From UBA7236 sp964638865 (lineage in GTDB: Bacteria; Bacteroidota; Bacteroidia; Chitinophagales; BACL12): a DNA stretch of 26,145 bases. Below are positions 1-8,429 of this stretch, in pieces. The notes beneath the pieces are model-generated. The model was not told where the DNA came from, did no database searches, and saw nothing but the letters and a program-made list of their open reading frames with translations. Numbering within the stretch: the stretch's first letter is position 1; each line of letters opens with the position of its first letter. Position numbers and translations under genes: made by a program. The stretch lies in assembly GCA_964638865.1 (NCBI GenBank), contig CAZXBG010000044.1:1-26145 (forward strand), in the 5' to 3' direction.

Positions 1-1628
1 CCATCATTAATTCCATCGCCATTCGGACTAAATGCATTGGGAATGGCAACATCATCGCATAAAGAAACCCGCAAAGTATCAGAAGGATCGCTGCACAATA
101 AGGAAGATGTTACCCAATAAAGTCCGGCCTCAGAAACAGTTATAGAAGCAGTAGTTTCCCCATTGCTCCAAAGGTAGTTTGGCAGCACAACGTCAACACT
201 AATCAGCACTTCATTAATTCCTGCAACGGGACATAATATCAGATCTTCACCAATATCTATATCCTGATTTAAATTCGGATCTATTGTTATTATCATTTCA
301 TCGGTAAATGTTTCACATTCACTTTCTACGGTTATTGAATAGGTTCCGGCTTCAGAAACGGTGATCGAATTAGTTGTTTCTCCGTTGCTCCATAAATAAG
401 AATCAAATCCAACAGGCGTATTTAAAATTAATTCCCATTCGCCATCACAAATTAATGTGTCGTTTCCTAATTCCGGAAACAATCCGATTGGTTCAATGAT
501 CTGCACTTCTATGGAATCGATAAATGTAGCACAATCGGCAAAACCGGTCACATAATAGATTCCGCCTTCCTCAATAGAAATATTCGCAGTAGTTTCACCC
601 GTATTCCATAAATAAAAATCGTAGGTTGGCGATGCTTCCAAAGTATAAGGCAATTCGTTAAAACACAATTCTATAAAATCATCGGAAGTATAAACCGAAT
701 CTTCCACAAATAATATTTCCGCAGTATCTGTAAACACTCCGCAAGTAGTATTTAGTTGCACCCAATAAGATCCGGTTTCAAAAACGGTAATAGTTTCGGT
801 GGTTGCACCTGTGCTCCAGAGATAACTGTCGGCGCAGGACGGCGCTATTAATTCAAAAGGACTACACACAACAATATCGGGCATTGCATAAGCGAGCATG
901 GAATCAACTGGTGTTACAATTACATCATCAATAAATAAATACACAACAGAACTTGCATCTACTGTTCCTCCGGTATACGCAACAACATCAATACCATCAT
1001 AATTGTGATAATTACCAATACAAACCCATTGTTCGCCGCCTTCTGCTTCAAAATATCCGCAAATTTTCATCCATTCGCCAGGAGGATCAATATAATTACC
1101 GGTTCCATTATTATCGATCTGCGGAGTAACGTCTAAAAGATCATATGTAGCTCCATCACCAACCTTATCCTCAGAAAAATAAGCACCTAAAGCATCCGTA
1201 GTAGCATGCGTAATTCCAAAAAAATCGGATTGTGTTGCCGGAGCACTCCAAAATTCAACATAATAACATTCGCCTGCAACGAGAGGCTCGGTGAGTTGTG
1301 CTTGGGTATATTCATAATAGGATCCTCCGGTATTGACCCAGAATCCACCATATGCAACACCGGTATGCGCAGGTTGATCGAGGCTGAATAAATTATCGGG
1401 TACATTAACCCATGACCCCGCACCGGCGCAGGAATTGAAATAATCGGAGGTGCCACCGGTTCCTGAAAACCAATCAGCTACATATGCGTCATCATACCAG
1501 GTAAAACCAGATATGCCAATAGGGCAGGCATTTATATCTTCAAAACTATAATTTGGAACAAGATTGAATTGCCCTGATAAAATAATAGTAGAGGGAACTG
1601 AAAAAAGGAGGAGGAGTAATCTTTTCAT
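1..1628 (-). CDS. Gliding-motility-type surface protein, 3' end cut off by window edge
   Basis: Reading the minus strand from the ATG at 1628 gives 542 uninterrupted codons up to the window edge. Residues 1-20 form a signal peptide (MKRLLLLLF..., likely cleaved after ILSGQ). Residues 20 to about 250 are a Cys/Trp/Tyr-rich domain opening with NLVPNYSFEDINACP, a start common in Bacteroidota secreted proteins. Then come four tandem Ig/PKD-like repeats of 70-74 residues, each with a YLWSxGxTT...ITVxExGxYWV core starting at Y269, Y339, Y411 and Y485. The visible end, AIPNAFSPNGDGIND (528-542), is the opening of the CHU_C / gliding motility-associated C-terminal domain, which targets cargo to the T9SS, so only about 80 residues are probably missing. 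It is likely exported and attached to the cell surface; the ligand is unknown. The assignment to T9SS cargo is family knowledge; the adhesin role is inference. Confidence 0.9.
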   Translation of the reverse strand, partial: MKRLLLLLFSVPSTIILSGQFNLVPNYSFEDINACPIGISGFTWYDDAYVADWFSGTGGTSDYFNSCAGAGSWVNVPDNLFSLDQPAHTGVAYGGFWVNTGGSYYEYTQAQLTEPLVAGECYYVEFWSAPATQSDFFGITHATTDALGAYFSEDKVGDGATYDLLDVTPQIDNNGTGNYIDPPGEWMKICGYFEAEGGEQWVCIGNYHNYDGIDVVAYTGGTVDASSVVYLFIDDVIVTPVDSMLAYAMPDIVVCSPFELIAPSCADSYLWSTGATTETITVFETGSYWVQLNTTCGVFTDTAEILFVEDSVYTSDDFIELCFNELPYTLEASPTYDFYLWNTGETTANISIEEGGIYYVTGFADCATFIDSIEVQIIEPIGLFPELGNDTLICDGEWELILNTPVGFDSYLWSNGETTNSITVSEAGTYSITVESECETFTDEMIITIDPNLNQDIDIGEDLILCPVAGINEVLISVDVVLPNYLWSNGETTASITVSEAGLYWVTSSLLCSDPSDTLRVSLCDDVAIPNAFSPNGDGIND

Positions 1629-1667
1629 TTTTTAAAATATTATTGATCAAATTTATTCATTACAATT

Positions 1668-1698
1668 TAAAGATAGTGGTTTTAACATAAATCATCAA
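1668..1698 (-). promoter_or_regulatory. Candidate promoter of the surface protein gene
   Basis: On the minus strand TTG (1698-1696) is followed after 20 nt by TATCTTTA (1675-1668), one mismatch from the Bacteroidota -7 consensus TAnnTTTG at the usual spacing. The start codon is 39 nt further on. A second exact octamer, TAAATTTG (1655-1648), lies closer to the ATG but has no -33 partner. Confidence 0.5.
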
Positions 1699-1743
1699 TA
1701 CAAAAATTGGCATTTAACGGGTTGGGTTATTAAACCTGTATTT

Positions 1744-3300
1744 TTGAAAAAGAAAGTCTATTTTTATCAAAATTTATATTGGTTGAAAAGTGATCAATTT
1801 GTTTTCAGGTCATGGCATATTTATGTTATATTATTGCTGGGAACAATAGTTCGAGTAATATATGGTTTGTATGCAAAAAACTGGATGAATTCTCCTGATC
1901 AGTTAGCCTGGGAGCTTAGTTTAAATGAAGCTGTAAGTAGCGGAACAATTAGTTACAGATCGTTGATGCATTACCCACATGAAGGTGGCAGTTTTTTCAT
2001 TTCACTTATAACAATATGTTTACGTCCTTTTGAAAATTTAATGCCACCGTTGACATTGGCTGCATTGCTGATTGAAACGGTGGGAAGATTTATTCAAATA
2101 AAATTCACGCAACGGTTGTTTGGTTCAAAAGTAGCTATTTGGTTTTCGGTCTGGACAATTTTATCTGTTCCATTATTGATCCCCTGGGCAACCGTAAATT
2201 TTGGATTACATGCGTTGTTTTCTTTTTTACCATTTATTTTTTTATATTATTTAACCGTAAACAATACTAAATATTCAAAACCCTTGTTATGTGGAATAAT
2301 TACGGGATTATCTATTTCAATGTCTTACAATAGTATAATTTTTATTCCCGCATTTATTATTTACGTGTTCGTTACAAATTCAGACCCTAAAACTTCCTTT
2401 TTAAATATTGGTAAATATTTAGTTTTTTCGCTAATCACGTTCCTACCCCATATTACTGCAAGAACATTTCTTGACAGCGGATTTGAGCTTGAGGATAATT
2501 CTGTTTTTTCTATTCGGGGAGTTGCATCTGATGGGTTTTTATCCGTTGAACATTTCCGCAATTTTGTAATATCCTGGCACCGTGTTTTGCCTGCGTCTTT
2601 TCTTTTATCCTCATTAACATTTATTTCAGATTTTCTGCAACGCGACATTGTATTTGTTTTCATGGTATTAAGTATGGTTTTGATCGCAATAAAATATAGA
2701 AAAAACATCCGCGTTATATCTCCAGGGTTGCTACTCATAATTTTATATTTATTGTTTTATGCATTTAGTCCCTTTTATGTTGATGAAATTGATATTAAGA
2801 GTTTTGTTCATTATCGGCACCTTACCTATATAACACCATTAATTTTCGTGATAATGATTTATGCCTTTTTGCGATTCGAAAAAATGAGTGTGCCGTTCTT
2901 AATAGCTTGGCTTCTTTTATGTGGCACAGGCACCATTATGTTATATCAAACAACAGATACACCGGAACACAATTCATCGCGCGCTACGGGCTGCGTAATT
3001 GCCCAAAAATATGGTAATGATGTACAAAAATTAATGTCGATTTACAAAATTGTTTCACCGTATGAAAAAACGGAAATTATGATCGGGTACGGATGGGGAT
3101 TAACCTCAGCGATATTAAGTGATAAAACGATAAAAGACAGCCTTTCCTTACAAAAATTGGAATTACTTTTAAATCAATTTCCCTCCGAACAAAAGGAATT
3201 GTTGCATACAGGAGTGCAATTTGCATTCAGTAAAAACATTACCCCTCAACTTGATCCGCAAATATTATTGATGTTGGAAAAAAAATGGGTCAATCTGTAA
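1744..3300 (+). CDS. Polytopic inner-membrane protein, possibly GT-C glycosyltransferase
   Basis: This is a 518-residue protein of mostly hydrophobic segments, with roughly ten membrane spans by eye. The first span is about residues 25-44. It is followed by a loop with SPDQLAWE (about 50-57), and later a HYPHEGGSFF segment. That arrangement, an acidic residue in the first periplasmic loop and then many spans with short loops, is typical of GT-C enzymes (PMT/ArnT/GT39-like) that transfer sugars from lipid carriers. No motif is decisive, so the enzyme role is inference. The last ~110 residues (from NSSRATGCVIAQKYGND) look soluble. The start is a TTG; the next ATG (codon 48) would remove the first span, so TTG is preferred. 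It stands alone between unrelated genes. Confidence 0.6.
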   Translation: MKKKVYFYQNLYWLKSDQFVFRSWHIYVILLLGTIVRVIYGLYAKNWMNSPDQLAWELSLNEAVSSGTISYRSLMHYPHEGGSFFISLITICLRPFENLMPPLTLAALLIETVGRFIQIKFTQRLFGSKVAIWFSVWTILSVPLLIPWATVNFGLHALFSFLPFIFLYYLTVNNTKYSKPLLCGIITGLSISMSYNSIIFIPAFIIYVFVTNSDPKTSFLNIGKYLVFSLITFLPHITARTFLDSGFELEDNSVFSIRGVASDGFLSVEHFRNFVISWHRVLPASFLLSSLTFISDFLQRDIVFVFMVLSMVLIAIKYRKNIRVISPGLLLIILYLLFYAFSPFYVDEIDIKSFVHYRHLTYITPLIFVIMIYAFLRFEKMSVPFLIAWLLLCGTGTIMLYQTTDTPEHNSSRATGCVIAQKYGNDVQKLMSIYKIVSPYEKTEIMIGYGWGLTSAILSDKTIKDSLSLQKLELLLNQFPSEQKELLHTGVQFAFSKNITPQLDPQILLMLEKKWVNL

Positions 3301-3525
3301 AAAAAATCATGAAATGAAACAAAAATGCATGGTATTCCTTCAAATTCAAGGGCCAGGTATTGAAAATCACCTTGCTCAATGACCGACCTACTGGTGAAAA
3401 TAGATATTTAACCTATTTATATTTTTTCCTTTTTGATATTCTACTTCAGGAATAGAGCACAGTTCATTTCTCTGAATGTTTTACCAAACCACTGTAGCTT
3501 AATTTTATTTAATTTAGCATTCTAA

Positions 3526-4599
3526 ATGAAACGTACAATTATTACAGGAACAGGTGCCTATATACCACCTGAAATAAAGACCAATCGCGACTTTGCCATA
3601 AATGATTTTTATGACGAGAATAATATAAAAATAAACACAACACCACAGGAAGTAGCCGATAAATTCAGACAAATAACGGGAATTGAAGAACGGCGATATG
3701 CTCCCGGAGATATTAATTCCGCTGAAATGGCAACAATTGCAGCTCAGATTGCGATAGCGGATAGTGGAGTTGATAAAGAAACATTGGATCAGATAATTGT
3801 TGCACACAATTTCGGCAACGTTATTAAACACACTATTCAAACAGATGTACTTCCTGCACTGGCTTCCCGAATCAAACACGATCTTGAGATTTACAATCCG
3901 GCATGTGTTGCTTATGATATATTATTTGGATGCCCCGGTTGGGTGCAAGGTGTTATTCAAGCCGACGCATTTTTTAAGGCTGGAATTGCAAAAAAATGTT
4001 TGGTGATTGGAACAGAAACATTAAGCAGAGTACTCGACATGTATGACCGCGACTCCATGATATTTTCAGATGGCGCGGGAGCGGCAATTGTTGAATATCA
4101 GGAAAGTGAAACTAATGATAGCGGAATTCTAAGTTATAGTGTTGCGTCACATACAATTGATGAGGCATATTATTTATACATGGGGAAATCCAATTTTCCA
4201 CATTCAGATCCACGCATACGTTATATTAAAATGAAGGGAAGAAAGGTTTACGAATATGCAATGAAATATGTTCCGGAAGCTATGAAAGACTGCCTTGATA
4301 AAGCCGGTGTTGATATAAAGGATCTTAAAAAAGTTTTTATACACCAGGCAAATGAAAAAATGGATGAAGGCATTATAAAGGCAATGTACAAATTATATGG
4401 CATAAAAAATATCCCGGAAAATATTATGCCTATGAGTATTCATAAACTCGGTAACAGTTCGGTTGCAACCGTGCCTACACTATTTGATATGGTTCGGAAA
4501 AATAAATTCCCGGAACATCAGCTGGCAAAGGGAGATATAATTTTATTTGCATCTGTGGGTGCCGGAATGAATATTAATGCAATATGTTATAGGAATTGA
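3526..4599 (+). CDS. 3-oxoacyl-ACP synthase III family protein (FabH-like)
   Basis: A 357-residue thiolase-fold condensing enzyme. The KASIII triad is visible: Cys136 in FGCPGW (aligned with the Cys of FabH ACAGF), His273 in FIHQANEKM, and Asn310 in HKLGNSSVATVP. The SDGAGA loop (181-186) and the GTETLSRV strand also fit. Family members join an acyl-CoA or acyl-ACP starter to malonyl-ACP in the cytosol, starting fatty-acid or related chains. Here the catalytic Cys is followed by Pro-Gly-Trp, and the protein is about 30 residues longer than E. coli FabH. It is not next to fabD, fabG or acpP, so it is probably a second, specialised KASIII rather than the housekeeping fabH. A weak -7-like TAATTTAG (3510-3517) precedes the ATG. 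Confidence 0.88.
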   Translation: MKRTIITGTGAYIPPEIKTNRDFAINDFYDENNIKINTTPQEVADKFRQITGIEERRYAPGDINSAEMATIAAQIAIADSGVDKETLDQIIVAHNFGNVIKHTIQTDVLPALASRIKHDLEIYNPACVAYDILFGCPGWVQGVIQADAFFKAGIAKKCLVIGTETLSRVLDMYDRDSMIFSDGAGAAIVEYQESETNDSGILSYSVASHTIDEAYYLYMGKSNFPHSDPRIRYIKMKGRKVYEYAMKYVPEAMKDCLDKAGVDIKDLKKVFIHQANEKMDEGIIKAMYKLYGIKNIPENIMPMSIHKLGNSSVATVPTLFDMVRKNKFPEHQLAKGDIILFASVGAGMNINAICYRN

Positions 4600-4655
4600 G
4601 AATGGAGAATGGGCAAATTGACAATTTAGGTTTATTTTCATTGCCATTTAAATAA

Positions 4656-4877
4656 CATGTATATTTAGCTATACTGAAACTACAAATAATACTATTTACG
4701 TTGTTTTTTGTTGTGCTATTTACATCTTCTAATGGGCAAACCCTAATTCCAAATCCTCATTTTGGCGAGGTGTTTTTAAACATTTTGCACAAATTATTTT
4801 CAAATAGACAAAAAAACAGGACACCTTCCAAAGGGGCTGTAAAGGTTAATTGTACTGTATTACTGCCTGAAAACTAA
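4656..4877 (+). pseudogene. Remnant of a small secreted-protein gene lacking an ATG
   Basis: The frame is open from 4656 to the TAA at 4875. From a CTG at 4674 it reads a convincing signal peptide (LKLQIILFTLFFVVLF, then TSSNGQ) followed by TLIPNPHFGEV, which resembles the NLVPNYSFE start of the surface protein at the left of the window. No ATG, GTG or TTG stands at the right place, and the mature part stops after about 45 residues. A -7-like TATATTTA (4660-4667) sits just upstream. The best explanation is the 5' remnant of a decayed secreted-protein gene. A CTG-initiated 67-residue peptide is the less likely alternative. Confidence 0.45.
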
Positions 4878-5003
4878 ATAGATACAAGCCAAGCCTTCTG
4901 ATTTCTATACGATAGAATTATAATTATTAACATCAGTTGGCATTTGATTTTTAATCCCATACAAAAAGAGCAGTATTTTAGCGCTTCCAAAAAACAACAC
5001 TGC

Positions 5004-5903
5004 ATGGTAAAACCTGATCTTAACAAAAAACTGATTTCCTATTCACTTTTTGCCAATGCCACTTTAATTGCTGGCACTGTAGCAAATGGCCAGGTTGTTT
5101 ATGTTGATATAAATCCCGATATGGTATTAGATGTAGCGGGCGAAGAATATTTTCTTGACATAGATGCTGACGGAGAACATGATTTTCGTTTTGTTAATAC
5201 CTCCTTTTTAATCCCTTCGGCACCAACCTTTACCTATTCTTCCAATATGAGTTTTTTGCGTCAGGATCTCGCAGCCGGCCCTGCGATATATCAAAATGCA
5301 ATTGCAGGACTTTCTGATTATATAGATGCAGCTTCAGGTGGATTTACGCGATATTATCCTTATCGCATGAATAAAAATAATATCATAGACTCTAGCCTAA
5401 GTTGGCAAAATCCGGAATCTCAGGTTTTGGTTGTAAAGGAAATTGTAAATTCTAATAGTGATCCCGTTAATTACGGTGGTTATTGGATTGGTGATGCTGT
5501 TGATAAGTACCTGGGTATTCGATTTAAAGATGAGGACAATGAAAAACATTACGGATGGGTTCGCTGCGATGTTTTAAATGATGGTCGTACACTCGTAATA
5601 AAAGACTACGCAATTGAACTGGAGGCAAATCAAGCTATTCGAGCAGGATCGCAGGTTGCCATTAACGATAATGTAATGCAAGCGAACGTGTTTTTTGATC
5701 AGAATATGATCCATATAATTTTCACTGCGCGTCCCGAAGAATATATTCAATTTAGATTATTTGACCTTTCGGGGAAACAAATTTATCAAACAAGTATTAT
5801 CGATCAGGATATTAAGATCAATGCTGAATTAATGCCCGGAATTTATGTTGTAAAAATGACTTCCTCCATTATGGACCACGGTTCTACATTTTTTGTAAAA
5901 TAG
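5004..5903 (+). CDS. Secreted protein with T9SS type A sorting domain
   Basis: The protein has 299 residues from the ATG at 5004. A longer reading from a TTG at 4944 adds 20 residues with no signal-peptide character, so the ATG is chosen. Residues 1-30 are a signal peptide (NKKLISYSLFANATLIAGTVANGQ). The start of the mature part, VVYVDINPDMV, and a repeated D-x-D-x-D style stretch (LDIDADGEHDFRF) resemble a common family of Bacteroidota secreted proteins of unknown function. The last ~80 residues (VFFDQN...FRLFDLSGKQIYQT...LMPGIYVVKM) are a clear type A T9SS C-terminal domain, so the protein should cross the outer membrane through the T9SS and be released or anchored. No catalytic motif was seen. 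Confidence 0.85.
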   Translation: MVKPDLNKKLISYSLFANATLIAGTVANGQVVYVDINPDMVLDVAGEEYFLDIDADGEHDFRFVNTSFLIPSAPTFTYSSNMSFLRQDLAAGPAIYQNAIAGLSDYIDAASGGFTRYYPYRMNKNNIIDSSLSWQNPESQVLVVKEIVNSNSDPVNYGGYWIGDAVDKYLGIRFKDEDNEKHYGWVRCDVLNDGRTLVIKDYAIELEANQAIRAGSQVAINDNVMQANVFFDQNMIHIIFTARPEEYIQFRLFDLSGKQIYQTSIIDQDIKINAELMPGIYVVKMTSSIMDHGSTFFVK

Positions 5904-6019
5904 CTATCTCCTTATCGCCTGCCAATTGATAATCGCATCCCCAAAATTCTAATTTCAAAAAAGTGTGAGTTATGTCCATTTAGTTATATCCTGATTGATA
6001 TAAGGCAAACATAAAAAAT

Positions 6020-6373
6020 ATGACAACTCAACAAATTGCCGATTGCCTTGTAGAGCTTTGCCGCAAGGGACAAATTTTAGAAGCAGAATTGGAATTATAC
6101 GCTGACAATATTAGCAGCGTAGAACTCGCTCACTCTCCTTCGAAATCTGCAACTGGTAAGGATGCAGTAATTGAAAAAGGAAAAGTGTTTGCTGCCATGA
6201 TTGAAGAACGCCATGGCGGCTCGTTTTCTGATGCCACTGTTGCCGGTAGATATTTTACTGTTGCAATGGTTTTGGATGCCACTTTTAAAGGTCAGGATCG
6301 TATGACCCTAGAAGAAATTTGCCTTTATGAAGTTGCTGACGGAAAAATTATTTCTGAACAATTCTTTTTTTAA
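6020..6373 (+). CDS. NTF2/SnoaL-like small protein
   Basis: A 117-residue soluble protein without a signal peptide. An N-terminal helix (QIADCLVELCRKGQILEAELELYADNISSVE) leads into strands ending in TLEEICLYEVADGKIISEQFFF, the layout of the SnoaL-like branch of the NTF2 superfamily (cone-shaped alpha+beta barrel). Members range from small-molecule isomerases to simple binding proteins, so the substrate cannot be predicted. It is monocistronic and converges on the DUF1456 gene, with a shared terminator hairpin at 6393-6434. A TTATATC/GATATAA inverted repeat (5984-6003) lies 16 nt upstream of the start and might be an operator. Confidence 0.75.
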   Translation: MTTQQIADCLVELCRKGQILEAELELYADNISSVELAHSPSKSATGKDAVIEKGKVFAAMIEERHGGSFSDATVAGRYFTVAMVLDATFKGQDRMTLEEICLYEVADGKIISEQFFF

Positions 6374-6392
6374 ATCTCGTTAAGAAAATTCA

Positions 6393-6445
6393 CATTGTCA
6401 TATCGCGATACATTTTGTAGGTGATATGACAATGATTTTATTTTT
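6393..6445. terminator. Bidirectional terminator hairpin
   Basis: CATTGTCATATC (6393-6404) and GATATGACAATG (6423-6434) form a perfect 12-bp stem with an 18-nt loop. It lies between the convergent genes ending at 6373 and 6451. A T-rich tail follows on the plus strand (6436-6448). The minus-strand side lacks a good T-run, so termination is clearest for the plus gene. Confidence 0.7.
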
Positions 6446-6450
6446 TTTGC

Positions 6451-6702
6451 TTATTTATCCTCAGTGGAAGAATTGGTGTCTTCTTTTTTTCCGCGTTTAT
6501 AAATTATGAGTCCATTTAGAAAATTTCGAAGTATCTGATCTCCTGCAACTACATAATTCGGATGGTCTTCATTCCTAAACATATCCCCGAGCGCACCTTT
6601 AGATATTTCAAAATCTACCAAAGAAAGTATTTCTATAATATCTTCATTGCGAAGCGATAATGCCACCCGTAGTTTTTTCAAAATATCGTTATTACTTAAC
6701 AT
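6451..6702 (-). CDS. DUF1456 family protein, single-domain
   Basis: An 83-residue protein matching the DUF1456 (YehS) pattern: an N-terminal MLSNNDILKKLRVALSLRNEDI, then EILSLVDFEISKGALGDMFRNEDHPNY, and the typical LRNFLNGLIIYKRGKKE near the C-terminus. E. coli YehS has two such units in about 156 residues; this protein has one and ends in a polar tail (EDTNSSTEDK). The molecular function of the family is not established. The minus-strand upstream region carries an exact TAnnTTTG octamer (TAAATTTG, 6735-6728), 25 nt before the ATG. Confidence 0.85.
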   Translation of the reverse strand: MLSNNDILKKLRVALSLRNEDIIEILSLVDFEISKGALGDMFRNEDHPNYVVAGDQILRNFLNGLIIYKRGKKEDTNSSTEDK

Positions 6703-6727
6703 CGCAGCAAAATTAATTATTGTAATA

Positions 6728-6735
6728 CAAATTTA
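6728..6735 (-). promoter_or_regulatory. Candidate -7 element for the DUF1456 gene
   Basis: TAAATTTG on the minus strand is an exact match to the Bacteroidota TAnnTTTG -7 consensus, 25 nt from the start codon. No convincing TTG -33 box lies 19-21 nt upstream. Confidence 0.4.
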
Positions 6736-6846
6736 CTCAAAACTTTCGTTTTTTTGATTTGAACTTAGGAGATATTATGAAATCAATTCCTATTTACATC
6801 TCTATTATATAATCCAAACAAAAATTTCATCATTATCGCCTGTTTA

Positions 6847-7101
6847 ATGAAAAACACCAAACTTTAAATTACGTTCGGTTTTTCGGTAATACTTAGTAGC
6901 AATAATTTTGGGCAATCGAGTTGCGATATTATTACTTCCAAAAAAGGCTATAATTATGGAGCATTAGCTACCGACTCCACCAGAATGATATTTGGATTTC
7001 AAAGCTTATCTTCCGCGTTTATGGACCAGGAAAATGCACAAACAATGGCAAAATTCCATAATCAGCACCGAGAATATCTTTCTTTCTGCTGCAAAGGTTG
7101 A
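6847..7101 (+). pseudogene. Decayed secreted-protein gene with in-frame stop at codon 7
   Basis: From the ATG at 6847 the frame reads MKNTKL, a TAA (6865-6867), then ITFGFSVILSSNNFGQSS, which together make a normal Bacteroidota signal peptide interrupted once. A CTT TTA reading at the stop would restore it. The frame then continues for about 65 codons (CDIITSKKGYNYGALATDS..., ENAQTMAKFHNQHREY) to a TGA at 7099. Near 7070 a +1 frame (NIFLSAAKVEAAT) is equally plausible, suggesting a second lesion. The mature fragment is too short to assign to a family. No intact gene occupies 6703-7360; the remaining 7102-7360 shows only a weak 8-bp inverted repeat (7269-7276 / 7306-7313). Confidence 0.55.
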
Positions 7102-7360
7102 AGCAGCAACTTAATAAATGAGTATTGAACTGTTTCATTTTTAATGTTTTACGAGGTAACAGCTCCACAATCATTAAAAATAAGCTGTTTATCACCACAA
7201 TCTTAATTCTGCAAACATGTTTATTGCAGTAAGGAGTAAGAGTTGGAATGTTTATTTGAATCAAAGATATGCCATTTGGGGCGCATCCGGGTATATAAAC
7301 TACCTAATGGCATGATAACTGTTGTTAACATATTGATAAGGGTAGAATTTATGATGACAA

Positions 7361-8338
7361 ATGGAAAAAACAATGATGGTTATTAAAAATAAAAATATAA
7401 TACTTTATTCATCATTCGTACTCTTTTTACAATTCGGATGTAATAAAAATGCAGAAATTGATGACTTCGTGCCTCCGATTTCTGGCCAAAACAATGTACA
7501 TAATATTCCTATCAACGATCCTGATCAATTTATTTTCGAAGGTCTATATTCTGGTTTATATCCTTGGGGAAATAGTATGATCAATAATAAATATAAAACA
7601 GATTATGTCAACATTTGTAAAAATATTGGAAACATAAATACAATTGGAAAAAATGAAGCTGATGAAAACATTGTTATCTTAAGTTTGGGACCCAGCAATC
7701 CGCAAAAAATATTTGATGGAATAAAAACAGCAGAATATAATGATGCAAACTTCGGTGAAAATATTCGTTTTGTAAATGGTGCGATTGGTGGTATTGATTT
7801 TAATGATATTTTAAACCCTTCCGGGCCCTATTGGATGCAGGTAGACAGCATATTACAATCTCAAAACATTAGTGATTCACAAGTACAGGTCATTTTCTGT
7901 ATTGAAGATGATCTATTAAATCACGATACAACAATTACGAGGGCTTTTGAACTAAAAGAAAATTATATTCAATTATTGGAAGATATTCGTTTAAAATATC
8001 CAAATTGTGTTTTATTTCTCGCCGGAGACAAAGGATATAACAATTATAGTACTGAAGAAAGGTTTTCAGAACCTAAAGGATATTTGAACGGATGGGCTAT
8101 AAAATTATTGGTGGAAGATTATATAAACGGAAATTTACCGGAATATCCTTTTATCAATTGGCTGGATTATTATTGGGCTGATGGAGATACACCGCGTTGG
8201 GATGGTCTCACATACAATTTATATGATTTTATAGCTCCGGATTATATTCATCTTACATACGAAAAAGCAAAAGAACTGGGCCTTGCAACACATGAAAAAT
8301 TAAAATCAGATCAAGGTGCCATGTATTGGTATAAATAA
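7361..8338 (+). CDS. SGNH-hydrolase-like lipoprotein
   Basis: A 325-residue protein. A hydrophobic segment followed by Cys27 (LFLQFGC) suggests a lipoprotein, though the lipobox is loose. The core resembles a secreted GDSL/SGNH group: ENIVILSLGPSNP with candidate nucleophile Ser112, then FVNGAIGG (138-144), PYWMQVDSILQSQNISDSQVQV (157-177) and finally PDYIHLTYEKAKELG, where Asp294 and His297 make a DxxH pair. The usual GDS motif is GPS here, and the block III GxND motif is not obvious (EDDLLN occupies that stretch), so activity is uncertain. Such enzymes hydrolyse ester groups, often on sugars, at the cell surface or periplasm. The start could also be Met5 or Met6 of this frame. It is a lone gene. 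Confidence 0.65.
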   Translation: MEKTMMVIKNKNIILYSSFVLFLQFGCNKNAEIDDFVPPISGQNNVHNIPINDPDQFIFEGLYSGLYPWGNSMINNKYKTDYVNICKNIGNINTIGKNEADENIVILSLGPSNPQKIFDGIKTAEYNDANFGENIRFVNGAIGGIDFNDILNPSGPYWMQVDSILQSQNISDSQVQVIFCIEDDLLNHDTTITRAFELKENYIQLLEDIRLKYPNCVLFLAGDKGYNNYSTEERFSEPKGYLNGWAIKLLVEDYINGNLPEYPFINWLDYYWADGDTPRWDGLTYNLYDFIAPDYIHLTYEKAKELGLATHEKLKSDQGAMYWYK

Positions 8339-8429
8339 AACGCGAGTCGCTTTATTTACTTCTGCTTTACAGCTTGTAGAATTAACACATTTTAATAGAA
8401 ATTAACTCCCTTTTTTAAACAGTTACCTA

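Noticed and set aside
1739..1746. TATTTTTG, an exact -7 match at the start of the membrane-protein gene
   Set aside because: It overlaps the TTG start codon, has no -33 partner, and its use would remove the first membrane span from the protein.
4944..5003. Extended N-terminus of the T9SS cargo protein from a TTG
   Set aside because: It would put 20 polar residues before the signal peptide; the ATG at 5004 gives a normal signal peptide.
7269..7313. Inverted repeat ATGCCATT ... AATGGCAT
   Set aside because: Arms of only 8 bp with a 29-nt loop and no T-run; compatible with chance.
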